From: Pseudomonadota bacterium
GTDB lineage: Bacteria; Pseudomonadota; Alphaproteobacteria; Reyranellales; Reyranellaceae
DNA length: 64,000 bases
NCBI GenBank assembly: GCA_018240745.1
Contig: JAFEFF010000175.1
Coordinates: 1 to 64,000 of the forward strand
Direction: 5' to 3'
The position numbers were made by a program, and so were the translations under genes. The notes under the pieces are model-generated. The model made no database searches. It was not told the DNA's origin and worked only from the letters and a program-made list of their open reading frames with translations. Below are positions 37,009 through 45,577 of the stretch, in pieces. The stretch's first letter is position 1. Each line of letters opens with the position of its first letter.

Positions 37009-38385
37009 ATGGCTCTCATGCGGCGTTCGCTGCTGCAGGGGTCGCTCGGCTTCGCGGCCGGCAGCCCTCTGGCACGGCCTTATATTGCTAACGCTCAAGC
37101 CAAGACGATGTCCGCGTGGTTCGCGCAGGGCTTCGTCGAGGACGAGGACATCGCCCTGCGCAAGGCCGTCGCCGGCTACGAGAAGGCGAGCGGCAACAAG
37201 GTCGAGCTCAGCATCATCCCGTTCGCGCCGCAGCGCCAGAAGATCGTCTCCGCGATCACCAGCGGCGTCGTCCCCGACGTGACCCAGAACAACCCGGCTG
37301 AGATCCTGCCGCTGTACGCCTGGCAGGACAAATGGATCGAGACCGAGGACATTGTCGAGACGCAGAAGGCGAGATTCAGTGAAACCGCCCTGAAGTCCGC
37401 CCAGGCCTACAACGATGTCACGAAGAAGCGTGCCTACTACGGCGTGCCGCTCCGCGGCGCCTGCGTGCCTTGTCATACCTGGAAGTCTCTGGTCGAGAAG
37501 GCAGACATGAAAATGGCGGATCGTCCGCGGACCTGGGAGGGCTATTTCGACTTCTACAAGAAGGTCCAGGACAATCTGCGCAAGAAGGGCGAGCGCAAGG
37601 TCTATGGGCTCGGTTTCCAGGTAACGGCCAACGGCGTCGACCCGGCCGCCCTGTTCAATGCGTTCATGCACGGCTACGGCGGCCAGGGCATCGTCACGCC
37701 GGAGGGCAACCTCAACCTCGACGCGAGGATCCGGGAGGCGGCGATCAAGGCCGCCGAGTATCTCGGTGGGGCATATCGAGACGGCTACGTGCCGCCGAGC
37801 GCGATCAACTGGAACGACGCCGACGACAACAACGCCTTCCACGCCAAGCTGATGGTGATGGATGTCGATGGCACGATTTCGACCGAGGTCGCGGTCAAGG
37901 CCAAGCACCCCGAGTGGTATTTCGACGAGATCGTCACCGATGGCCTGCTTTATCCGACCACCAACGATGGCAAGCCGATCACCTGCATCACCGCGATGCT
38001 CAATGCGGTGATCCCCAAGGGCGCCAAGAACGTCCCGGTGGCCAAGGAGTTCCTCAAATTCCTCATCCAGCCGGAAGTCCTGCAGGACACCGTCGAAACG
38101 GGGTTGGGCCGCAACCTGCCTCCGATGCCAGAACTCGCCAAGACGCCGTTCTGGCAGAACCCAAAGGACCCGCATTTGAAGGGCTACGTCCAGCAGGGGC
38201 TGCTCGGTCCGACCCAGCCGGACTACTACGTCTTCAATCCGGCGATGGCGGAAGTCTACGCGCAGCACGTCTACAGCAAGGCGATGATTGCCGTTGCCAA
38301 AAAGGGCAAGGCGACCGACGCGGTCGACGCCGCCTTCAACGAGATCAAGGAGATATTCGCCAAGTATCCGATCAAGCAGTCGTGA
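37009..38385 (+). CDS. Sugar-type ABC transporter substrate-binding protein
   Basis: A 458-residue binding protein of the family-1 (maltose/UgpB) type. The twin-arginine-like leader MRRSLLQGSLGFAAGSPLA ends near IANAQA; the mature protein has KTMSAWFAQGFVEDEDIAL, then EKASGNKVELSIIPFAPQR and GVVPDVTQNNPAE. The ligand is unknown; an oligosaccharide, polyol or opine are options. AGGAG lies eight bases before the ATG at 37009. Eleven bases separate it from the copy-2 permease pair, so this binding protein belongs at least to that pair and may serve both. Confidence 0.9.
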   Translation: MALMRRSLLQGSLGFAAGSPLARPYIANAQAKTMSAWFAQGFVEDEDIALRKAVAGYEKASGNKVELSIIPFAPQRQKIVSAITSGVVPDVTQNNPAEILPLYAWQDKWIETEDIVETQKARFSETALKSAQAYNDVTKKRAYYGVPLRGACVPCHTWKSLVEKADMKMADRPRTWEGYFDFYKKVQDNLRKKGERKVYGLGFQVTANGVDPAALFNAFMHGYGGQGIVTPEGNLNLDARIREAAIKAAEYLGGAYRDGYVPPSAINWNDADDNNAFHAKLMVMDVDGTISTEVAVKAKHPEWYFDEIVTDGLLYPTTNDGKPITCITAMLNAVIPKGAKNVPVAKEFLKFLIQPEVLQDTVETGLGRNLPPMPELAKTPFWQNPKDPHLKGYVQQGLLGPTQPDYYVFNPAMAEVYAQHVYSKAMIAVAKKGKATDAVDAAFNEIKEIFAKYPIKQS

Positions 38386-38396
38386 GGGGTGGGACG

Positions 38397-39314
38397 ATGA
38401 CCGCTACGACCGTATTGGATGTCGGCGCGTCTTCTCCGGGTAAGAGGCGATCGCTCTGGCGTTATTGGCGCGGGAATCTGAAGGGGTCGGAGTTCACCTG
38501 GGCTCTCGCCTTCAGCGTGCCGTACATCGCGGTGTTCCTGGGCTTCGTTGCCTATCCCGTGTTCTACGGCCTCTGGATGGGCAGCGACCCGGCCCTGTAC
38601 TCCGACGTGTTTTCTGACGTGATCTACCAGGACACGGTGATCAACACCCTGGTTTTCGTGGTGCTCGGGGTCAACCTCAAGCTGTTCCTGGCGCTGCTGC
38701 TGTCCGGCGTGTTCATGCGGCCGGGCTGGTTGACCAAGGTGATGCTGATGCTGTTCGTGCTGCCCTGGGCCGTGCCGCAGCTCCCGGCCTTCATCTCGCT
38801 CCACTGGATGCTCAACGGCGAGTGGGGCCTGCTGAACAACGCGCTCTGGATTTTGGGCGGGATCGAGGGTCCGTCGTGGCTGAACGAGCGCTGGACCGCG
38901 CTCGGTGCGGCGATCGCCTCGCATCTCTGGAAATGGACGCCGTTCTGGACCGTGATCCTGCTCGCCGGCCGCATGTCGATCCCGCAGGACATTTACGACG
39001 CGGCGAAGGTCGATGGCGCCACCGGGCTGAACCGGTTCCTGTTCGTGACCTTCCCGCTGCTCGCCAACCTCTACCTGGTGTTGACCCTGCTCGCGACGAT
39101 CTTCCTGCTCGGCGACTTCAACACGGTATTCTTCGTGACCGGCGGCGGACCCAACAACGAAACCCACCTGCTGGCGACGCTCGGCATCCGCAACGCCTTT
39201 GACCTTGCCCGGCCCGATCTCGGCGTCGCGGTGGTGATGACGGCACTGCCCGTGCTGATCCCGCTGGTGATCATCCTGATGCGCAAGCTGCGGACCACGG
39301 AGGTCCAGCTATGA
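38397..39314 (+). CDS. Sugar-type ABC transporter permease (MalF/UgpA-like), copy 2
   Basis: A 305-residue six-helix permease: GSEFTWALAFSVPYIAVFL, the coupling loop PQDIYDAAKVDGATGLNRFL, and the last helix AVVMTALPVLIPLVIILM. It is a clear paralogue of 35015-35923, sharing even MGSDPALY/MASDPALY and ending in the same TEVQL/REVQL. It starts 11 bases after the binding-protein stop and overlaps the copy-2 MalG-like start by four bases. No ATPase is encoded with it. Confidence 0.92.
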   Translation: MTATTVLDVGASSPGKRRSLWRYWRGNLKGSEFTWALAFSVPYIAVFLGFVAYPVFYGLWMGSDPALYSDVFSDVIYQDTVINTLVFVVLGVNLKLFLALLLSGVFMRPGWLTKVMLMLFVLPWAVPQLPAFISLHWMLNGEWGLLNNALWILGGIEGPSWLNERWTALGAAIASHLWKWTPFWTVILLAGRMSIPQDIYDAAKVDGATGLNRFLFVTFPLLANLYLVLTLLATIFLLGDFNTVFFVTGGGPNNETHLLATLGIRNAFDLARPDLGVAVVMTALPVLIPLVIILMRKLRTTEVQL

Positions 39315-40234
39315 GCATGCGAGGCTTCGCAGTCTCCGGCCCGCTGGCGATCGCGGCGACGTCGGATCGATCCACCCGCGCGGGGCGCGCGGCGCGCCGC
39401 CGGCGCCATGCAAGCAACGCGGCGATCCTCCTGCTCTATGCCGTGATGTTGGTGTGGACCCTCACACCGATCTACAACATCGTGATGATCGCCCTCGAGC
39501 ACGAAGGCGATGTCTACGGCAACAGCATCGTCCCGGTGCAGCCGTCGTTCGACAGCTTCTGGGTCGTCGTCAGCCAGGGGTACTGGTATCTGGAAAATTT
39601 CTGGCATCAGTTCGGCAACACCGTATTCATCGCCGGCATGGTGACCTTCCTGGTGCTGCTGATCGCGTCGATGACCAGCTTCACGGTCGGGCGCATGCGC
39701 TTGCGCAACGGCTGGCTACTGACCAACGCTGCGCTCCTGACATACGTGATTCCGGCATCGTTCCTGGCGATCCCGTTCTACCTGATCATGAACCGCTACG
39801 GGCTGGCCAACAATCCGTGGTCGGTGATTGCCGCGCTGGTGACCTTCGCGACTCCGTACGCGATCTTCATCTTCCAGGAGTACGGCCGAAGCATCCCGCT
39901 CGAGCTGGACGAGTCGGCGCGGATCGATGGCGCCTCGCCGCTCGTGATCTATCTGCGCATCTATCTGCCGCTGATGTCGCCTGCATTGGTCGCTGTCGGC
40001 ACCTACGCGTTGCTGCTGGCCTGGAACGAATACCTGTACCAGTTCCTGCTGCTGTCGGATAAGCGGAGCATGACCGTGCCTGTCGCCCTGGCGCAGTTCC
40101 TGAACAGTGACCAGGCGCCGTGGAACTACATGATGGCGACGGCGATCATCTATGCGCTGCCGCCGCTCGCCACCTATTACGCGTTCCGGCACCGCATGAG
40201 CTCCGGCCTGACCATGGGCGGCGTCAAGGGCTGA
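39311..40234 (+). CDS. Sugar-type ABC transporter permease (MalG/UgpE-like), copy 2
   Basis: A 307-residue permease: LTPIYNIVMIALEHEGDVYG, the coupling loop LELDESARIDGASPLVIYLR and LLAWNEYLYQFLLLSD define the MalG half. It is a paralogue of 35920-36801 with the same topology. The cytoplasmic N terminus is longer and rich in Arg (TRAGRAARRRRHASN), a strong inside-positive signal. It closes the transporter block; the convergent radC stop lies 65 bases further on. Confidence 0.92.
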   Translation: MSMRGFAVSGPLAIAATSDRSTRAGRAARRRRHASNAAILLLYAVMLVWTLTPIYNIVMIALEHEGDVYGNSIVPVQPSFDSFWVVVSQGYWYLENFWHQFGNTVFIAGMVTFLVLLIASMTSFTVGRMRLRNGWLLTNAALLTYVIPASFLAIPFYLIMNRYGLANNPWSVIAALVTFATPYAIFIFQEYGRSIPLELDESARIDGASPLVIYLRIYLPLMSPALVAVGTYALLLAWNEYLYQFLLLSDKRSMTVPVALAQFLNSDQAPWNYMMATAIIYALPPLATYYAFRHRMSSGLTMGGVKG

Positions 40235-40299
40235 ACCGCAGGAGCGCGGCCGCTCCTACGCCGACACAAAACGGCGAAATAGTGAAAAATGGACCGGCC

Positions 40300-41250
40300 T
40301 CACAACAGCCCGAGGCTCCTGAAGCTCGAATGACCCTTGCGGCCGATCACCAGGTGGTCATGGATGGTGATGCCGAGCGGCTCCGCGGCGGCGCGGATCT
40401 CCTTCGTCATCTCGATGTCGTCGCGCGACGGCTTGGGGTCGCCTGACGGGTGGTTGTGCACCAGGATCAGGGCACTGGCCTCATGATGCAGCGCGCGCTT
40501 CACCACCTCGCGGGGATAGACCGGCGTGTGGTCGACCGTGCCGCGCTGCTGCACCTCGTCGGCGATCAGCTCGTTCTTGCGGTTCAGGAACAGGATCGCG
40601 AAGCGCTCGGTCTTCTCGTGCGCCAGGGTGGTGTGGCAGTAGTCTAGGAGCTGCTGCCAGTTGCCCAGCACGGGCTTCTTCGCGACTTTCTGCTGCGCCA
40701 GCCGGCGACCCGAGTCGCGCAGGGCGCGGAACAACACCAGGGTGCGCTGGTCGATGTCGAATTCCCGCAGGTGCGCGGGGTCTGCCGCGAACAGGTCGCC
40801 CAGCGTGCCGAAGCGCTCGATCAGCCGCTTGGCCAGCGGCTTGGTGTCGATGCGCTCGATCGAATAGAACAGCAGCAGCTCCAGCAGCTCGTAGTCCTCG
40901 AGCCCCTCGGCGCCCGACTTCAGGACCCGCTCGCGCACCCGTCCGCGATGGCCGTGATAGTGCGGCTTGGGTTCGAGCGGTGCGGCGCTGTTGTGGCCGA
41001 GTGCCGGCACCGCTTCGAGCGCGGCGGCGAGCCTCGCTGTCGGGTCCTCGCCAGTGAATTCCCAGCACATGTCGAGCCGGTTCCAGGTGCCGCCGGCGTC
41101 GCGCAGCAGTGAGCGGTGTGGCAGTGTATTGCCGCTCACCCGCCACAGCGTATCGTTGGCCTGAAGGCGAAGGCCCGCGGCCAGCAGCGACAGCAGGGCT
41201 TCGTCCTGAGTTGCGTTGTCCTCGGCGGCCTTCGTTTTCGCTCTCCCCAT
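40300..41250 (-). CDS. radC: RadC-like JAB-domain protein with N-terminal extension
   Basis: A 316-residue RadC/YicR-type protein. Residues ~95-175 carry the helix-hairpin-helix-like part (HRGRVRERVLKSGAEGLEDY, ELLELLLFYSI); the C-terminal JAMM domain has His265, His267 and Asp278 in LVHNHPSGDPKPSRDD. The role of RadC in DNA repair is disputed. Residues ~20-85 are extra: LRLQANDTLWRVSG, then LLRDAGGTWNRLDMCWEF. The last part resembles the small GG-x-W-N-...-W-x-F domain seen in some phage and helicase proteins. The gene is divergent from the serine hydrolase, with only 43 bases between starts. Confidence 0.88.
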   Translation of the reverse strand: MGRAKTKAAEDNATQDEALLSLLAAGLRLQANDTLWRVSGNTLPHRSLLRDAGGTWNRLDMCWEFTGEDPTARLAAALEAVPALGHNSAAPLEPKPHYHGHRGRVRERVLKSGAEGLEDYELLELLLFYSIERIDTKPLAKRLIERFGTLGDLFAADPAHLREFDIDQRTLVLFRALRDSGRRLAQQKVAKKPVLGNWQQLLDYCHTTLAHEKTERFAILFLNRKNELIADEVQQRGTVDHTPVYPREVVKRALHHEASALILVHNHPSGDPKPSRDDIEMTKEIRAAAEPLGITIHDHLVIGRKGHSSFRSLGLL

Positions 41251-41293
41251 GCGCCGACTTTTCCCGCCAACCGCGGCGGAAAGGCGGCAGGAA

Positions 41294-42718
41294 ATGGTTA
41301 AAGCCGTGGATTACGCTCGGGTGATGATCGAGATCGACAAGGCCTGCGCCGATTTTGCCCGGCAGGAGAACCTGCCCGGCCTGCTGGCGGGCATCGTGCA
41401 GGGCGGTGAGCTGGTGCACCTCACCACGCTTGGCCACGCCGACCGCGACGCGGGACGCGCGGTCACCCGCGAGACTGCCTTCCGCATCGCCTCGATGACC
41501 AAGAGCACCACGGCGCTCGCCATCCTGGCGCTGCGCGATGCGGGCAAGCTGGCGCTCGACGCGCCACTCGCCGATACCATCCCGCAGTTCGCATCCGTGG
41601 CTCCGGCGACCCGCGATAGCGCGCCCGTGACGGTGCGCCACCTGCTCACCCACACCGCGGGCTTCGTCACCGACGATCCATGGGGCGACCGCATGCTCGG
41701 CATGAGCCCGGCGGCCCTCGATGCGCTGATAGCGACCGGCAAGCTGTTCGCACGCCCGCCGGGTCTTGCCTTCGAGTACAGCAATCTCGGCTATGCGCTG
41801 TTGGGGCGGGTGATCACCAATGTGAGCGGGGCGCCGTATCAGAGCTTCATCCGCCGCACGCTGCTGCAGCCGCTCGGCATGATGCGCACGACGTTCGATG
41901 CTTTCGAGGCGGCGCGCGGCGACTTCGCCTGCGGCTATCGCTGTGACGACGGCGTCTGGGCACGCGAGCGGCTCGAGCCTGACGGCGAAGTCGGCGCGAT
42001 GGGCGGGCTGGCGACGACCGCCGCCGACTACACCCGATACCTCACGTTCCTCCTGAGCGCCTGGCCGCCCCGCGATGACCCCGAGACGGGGCCGGTCCGC
42101 CGCGCGAGCGTCCGCGAGATGGGCCTGTTCCACGCGCCGCCGTTCCTGCCCGATGTCGTCGATGGCCGCGCGGCGTCGGCGAGCGCTTACGGCTATGGCC
42201 TGGTCGATGCGGCCGATGCAACGCTGGGACGGCGCCTGCATCATCCTGGCGGCCTGCCGGGCTACGGCTCGCACATGCTGTTCCTGCCGGAGCGCAGCGT
42301 GGGCGTGTTCGCCTTCGCCAACCGCACCTATGCGCCAATGTCGCGACTGACGCCGCGTCTCGCCGAGCTGTTCCTCGCCATCCAGCCGAAGCCCGCGCCG
42401 CTCCCAGCGTCGCCGTGGCTGAAGCGCGCTGTCGACGCCGTGGTGGCAGCCTACGCCGCAGGCCGCATCGAGACGGCTTCATCGGTGCTCGCCGCGAACC
42501 TGCTGCTCGACGTGCCGGCGCCCCTGCGAAATGCGGAGCTGGCGGGGTTGAAGCAGCAGCTCGGCGAAGGGGGCCTGGAGTCGATCGAACCGATGCACGC
42601 CCTGTCCGGCCGCTTCGTCATAGCCTGCGCCAACGGCCGGCTGCGCGGCACCATCATCCTGTCGCCCGAAGCCGAGCCCGGGATTCAGAAGCTCGTGCTC
42701 GCCGCCGAATCGCGGTGA
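41294..42718 (+). CDS. Class C beta-lactamase-related serine hydrolase
   Basis: A 474-residue serine hydrolase of the beta-lactamase/DD-peptidase fold. Ser67 and Lys70 are in ASMTK, Tyr162 is in YSN, and the third motif is HHPGGLPG. No signal peptide is visible from the ATG at 41294 (MVKAVDYARV), so it is probably a cytoplasmic esterase or peptidase of the EstB/LpqK kind rather than a secreted lactamase. The C-terminal ~100 residues (SPWLKRAVDAVVAAYAAGRI onward) form an extra domain of unknown role. Divergent from radC. Confidence 0.87.
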   Translation: MVKAVDYARVMIEIDKACADFARQENLPGLLAGIVQGGELVHLTTLGHADRDAGRAVTRETAFRIASMTKSTTALAILALRDAGKLALDAPLADTIPQFASVAPATRDSAPVTVRHLLTHTAGFVTDDPWGDRMLGMSPAALDALIATGKLFARPPGLAFEYSNLGYALLGRVITNVSGAPYQSFIRRTLLQPLGMMRTTFDAFEAARGDFACGYRCDDGVWARERLEPDGEVGAMGGLATTAADYTRYLTFLLSAWPPRDDPETGPVRRASVREMGLFHAPPFLPDVVDGRAASASAYGYGLVDAADATLGRRLHHPGGLPGYGSHMLFLPERSVGVFAFANRTYAPMSRLTPRLAELFLAIQPKPAPLPASPWLKRAVDAVVAAYAAGRIETASSVLAANLLLDVPAPLRNAELAGLKQQLGEGGLESIEPMHALSGRFVIACANGRLRGTIILSPEAEPGIQKLVLAAESR

Positions 42719-42769
42719 GACACCTCCTCGCGGCCGGCGACCTCATCCGTCTGGTCTCGATGTCCCCGG

Positions 42770-43648
42770 TCAGGCCGAGGCCGCCTGCTTCGCGGGACTG
42801 GAGAGCTTGCCGAGATCGTACGGTGGCTTGGTGAGGCTGGCGGGCGAGAGGGTGAAGAACTCGACGCCGGTCTCGGTGATGCCGATCGAATGCTCGAACT
42901 GCGCCGAGAGCTGCTTGTCGCGCGTCACCGCCGTCCAGCCGTCGCTCAGGATCTTCACCTGCCAGGTGCCGACATTCACCATCGGCTCGACGGTGAAGAA
43001 CATGCCGGGTCGCAGCTCCGGTCCGGTTCCGGGTCGGCCGTAGTGCAGGATGTTCGGCGCGTCGTGGAAGATGCGGCCGAGGCCGTGGCCCGAGAAGTCG
43101 CGCACGACCGAGAAGCGGTTCGCCTCGACGAAGGTCTGGATGGCGTGGCCGATGTCGCCGACATGGCCGCCCGGCTTGGCCGCGGCGATGCCGCGCATCA
43201 TCGCCTCGTACGTCACGTCGCACAGCCTGCGCGCCTTCACGCCGACCTCGCCGACGAAGAACATGCGGCTGGTGTCGCCGTACCAGCCGTCGAGGATGGT
43301 GGTGACGTCGATGTTGACGATGTCGCCATTCTGCAGCCGCTTGTCGCCCGGGATGCCGTGGCAGACCACGTGATTGATCGAGGTGCAGATCGACTTCGGG
43401 TAGCCGCGATAGCCGAGCGGGGCGGGGATCGCCTTGTGGTCGAGCGTGAACTCGTGGCACAGCCGGTCGAGTTCGCCGGTCGTGACGCCGGGCACCACGT
43501 AGGGCGTGATGAAGTCGAGCGTCTCGGCCGCCAGTCGGCCGGCCCGGCGCATGCCTTCGAAGCCTTCCGGGCCGTGCAGCTTGATGGTGCGCTCGTCGCG
43601 CCGCCAGTAGTCGACGCTGTCATCCGGGGTGTCGCGGGGACTGCTCAT
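42770..43648 (-). CDS. map: Methionine aminopeptidase, type I
   Basis: A 292-residue enzyme that removes the initiator Met from nascent proteins. All five metal ligands are in place with the spacing of the E. coli enzyme: Asp114, Asp125, His188, Glu221 and Glu252. The substrate-pocket His and the FSGHGLG and TVEPM motifs are normal. The N-terminal ~25 residues (PRDTPDDSVDYWRRDERTIK) are an extension compared with the shortest forms. The gene is monocistronic, convergent with the serine hydrolase and divergent from the CinA-N gene. Confidence 0.96.
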   Translation of the reverse strand: MSSPRDTPDDSVDYWRRDERTIKLHGPEGFEGMRRAGRLAAETLDFITPYVVPGVTTGELDRLCHEFTLDHKAIPAPLGYRGYPKSICTSINHVVCHGIPGDKRLQNGDIVNIDVTTILDGWYGDTSRMFFVGEVGVKARRLCDVTYEAMMRGIAAAKPGGHVGDIGHAIQTFVEANRFSVVRDFSGHGLGRIFHDAPNILHYGRPGTGPELRPGMFFTVEPMVNVGTWQVKILSDGWTAVTRDKQLSAQFEHSIGITETGVEFFTLSPASLTKPPYDLGKLSSPAKQAASA

Positions 43649-43703
43649 GACGGTTATTTGGCATCAGATGCCGGCCGTAACAAGGCCGTGCTAGGTTCTC
43701 GAG

Positions 43704-44465
43704 ATGCCCGAGAGTTCCAAGACCGTCACCGCCTGCATCCTGGTCATCGGCAACGAAATCCTGAGCGGCCGCACCAAGGACGCCAACATCCAGTACCTCG
43801 CCACCGAGCTCGGCCAGCTCGGCATCCGGGTCATGGAATGCCGGGTGATCCCCGACATCGAGCGGACCATCGTCGACACGGTGAACGAGGTCCGGGCGAA
43901 GTTCGACTACGTCTTCACCACCGGCGGCATCGGCCCGACCCACGACGATATCACCGCCGACTGCATCGCCAAGGCGTTCGGCGTCGGCATCTCCGAGCAT
44001 CCCGAGGCGATCGCCCGCATGACCCGCCACTACGGCGACGCGGCGCTGTTCACCCCGGCGCGCCGGCGGATGGCCCGGGTGCCCCATGGCGGTACGCTGG
44101 TGGACAACCCGGTCTCGGTCGCGCCCGGCTTCCAGATGGAGAACGTGTTCACCTTCGCCGGCATCCCGACGGTGGCGCAGGCGATGTTCCAGTCGATGAA
44201 GCACCGGCTGGTCGGCGGCGACCCGGTGCTGGCGCGCACCGTGCGCACCAACCTGCCCGAAGGCATCATCGCCGAGCCGCTGGGCGCGTTGCAGGGCCGC
44301 TATGCCGACATCGACATCGGCTCGTACCCGGCCTTCCGCAACGGCCGGCCGAGCGTCTCGCTGGTGCTGCGGGGCACCGATGATGCACGCCTCAAGACGG
44401 CCGCCGCCGAGCTCATCCAGACGATCAAGGGGATGAACGGCGAAGCGGAGGAGTTCGTCCAGTAG
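43704..44465 (+). CDS. CinA N-terminal-type molybdopterin-binding-fold protein
   Basis: A 253-residue protein containing only the N-terminal MoaB/MogA-like domain of CinA: ACILVIGNEILSGRTKDANI, then FTTGGIGPTHDDITADCIAK, and PVSVAPGFQMENVFTFAGIP. It lacks the C-terminal NMN deamidase domain. Stand-alone forms are widespread in alphaproteobacteria; the domain hydrolyses ADP-ribose-type compounds in some CinA proteins, but the role here is not certain. A separate full-length CinA-type gene is at 57072-58268. The AbrB-like membrane gene starts two bases after its stop, so they are probably cotranscribed. Confidence 0.9.
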   Translation: MPESSKTVTACILVIGNEILSGRTKDANIQYLATELGQLGIRVMECRVIPDIERTIVDTVNEVRAKFDYVFTTGGIGPTHDDITADCIAKAFGVGISEHPEAIARMTRHYGDAALFTPARRRMARVPHGGTLVDNPVSVAPGFQMENVFTFAGIPTVAQAMFQSMKHRLVGGDPVLARTVRTNLPEGIIAEPLGALQGRYADIDIGSYPAFRNGRPSVSLVLRGTDDARLKTAAAELIQTIKGMNGEAEEFVQ

Positions 44466-44467
44466 CG

Positions 44468-45568
44468 ATGCCGCAATCCGCGCCAGGGGCCGCACCATGG
44501 GCCGCGCAGTGGGCCGTCCTGGTCGTCCTGTCGGCCGTGCTTGCGGCGCTGTTGCTGTGGGTTCATGCCCCGGCCGCGCTGATGCTCGGGCCCCTGGCAG
44601 CGGCGATCGTGGTGTCGTCGTACGGCGCCAGGCTGCGCCTGCCGCTGACGCCGTTCGTGCTGGCGCAGGGTGTGGTGGGTTGCCTGATCGCCAAGATGGT
44701 GCCGCTGTCGATCGTCGGCGACGTGCTGCAGCACTGGTTCCTGTTCAGCGTCGGCGTGCTGGCGGTGGTGGCGATCTCGAGCCTGCTCGGCTGGCTGATG
44801 ACCAAATGGCAGATGCTGCCCGGCACGACGGCGCTGTGGGGCACCAGCCCGGGCGCCGCCTCGGTGATGACCATCATGGCCGAGTCCTACGGCGCCGACG
44901 TCCGCCTCGTCGCCTTCATGCAGTACGGCCGCGTCGTGCTGGTGGCGGTGGTGGCGGCCCTGGTGACGCATGTCTTCGGGGTCGACACCGCGCAGGCGCA
45001 TACCGAAGTCGTGTGGCTTCCGCCCGTCCACTGGCTGCCGCTGGGCGAGACCCTGGCGCTGGCGGTGTTCGGCCCGTTGATCGCGCGGCAGCTCAATATC
45101 CCGGCGGGCGCGTTCCTGGTGCCGATGATCGCCGGCATCGTGCTCAGCCACCTCGGGCTCATGACGGTCGAGTTGCCGCCCTGGCTGCTGGCGGCGAGCT
45201 ACGCTCTGGTCGGCTGGAACGTCGGCCTGCGCTTCAGCCGGCCGCTGCTGATCCATGCCGCGCGCCAGCTGCCGCGGGTGATGGCCTGCATCCTCACGAT
45301 GATCGCGCTGTGCGGCGGCGTCGCCTGGCTGATGGTGCTGGCGATCGGCGTCGATCCGCTGACCGCCTACCTCGCGACCAGCCCCGGCGGCTCGGACTCG
45401 GTGGCGATCATCGCCGCCTCGACCAACGTCGACGTGTCGTTCGTGATGGCCATGCAAACCGTGCGCATGATCGCCGTGCTGTTCATCGGTCCGGTCCTGA
45501 CCAAGTACATCGTGACCCACAGCAATCCGGTGCCGGTTCCTCATGCGGACAAGGACAAGACCCGCTAA
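44468..45568 (+). CDS. AbrB-duplication membrane protein (PF05145)
   Basis: A 366-residue polytopic inner-membrane protein with about ten helices in two related halves. TALWGTSPGAASVMTIMAES in the first and YLATSPGGSDSVAIIAASTN in the second are the repeated TSPGG-type motif of the AbrB (ammonia-monooxygenase-regulator-like) family. Despite the family name it has no DNA-binding domain; transport is the likely role. It begins two bases after the CinA-N stop and is followed by the amidase nine bases on, forming a three-gene plus-strand run. Confidence 0.88.
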   Translation: MPQSAPGAAPWAAQWAVLVVLSAVLAALLLWVHAPAALMLGPLAAAIVVSSYGARLRLPLTPFVLAQGVVGCLIAKMVPLSIVGDVLQHWFLFSVGVLAVVAISSLLGWLMTKWQMLPGTTALWGTSPGAASVMTIMAESYGADVRLVAFMQYGRVVLVAVVAALVTHVFGVDTAQAHTEVVWLPPVHWLPLGETLALAVFGPLIARQLNIPAGAFLVPMIAGIVLSHLGLMTVELPPWLLAASYALVGWNVGLRFSRPLLIHAARQLPRVMACILTMIALCGGVAWLMVLAIGVDPLTAYLATSPGGSDSVAIIAASTNVDVSFVMAMQTVRMIAVLFIGPVLTKYIVTHSNPVPVPHADKDKTR

Positions 45569-45577
45569 GTTCCCGGC

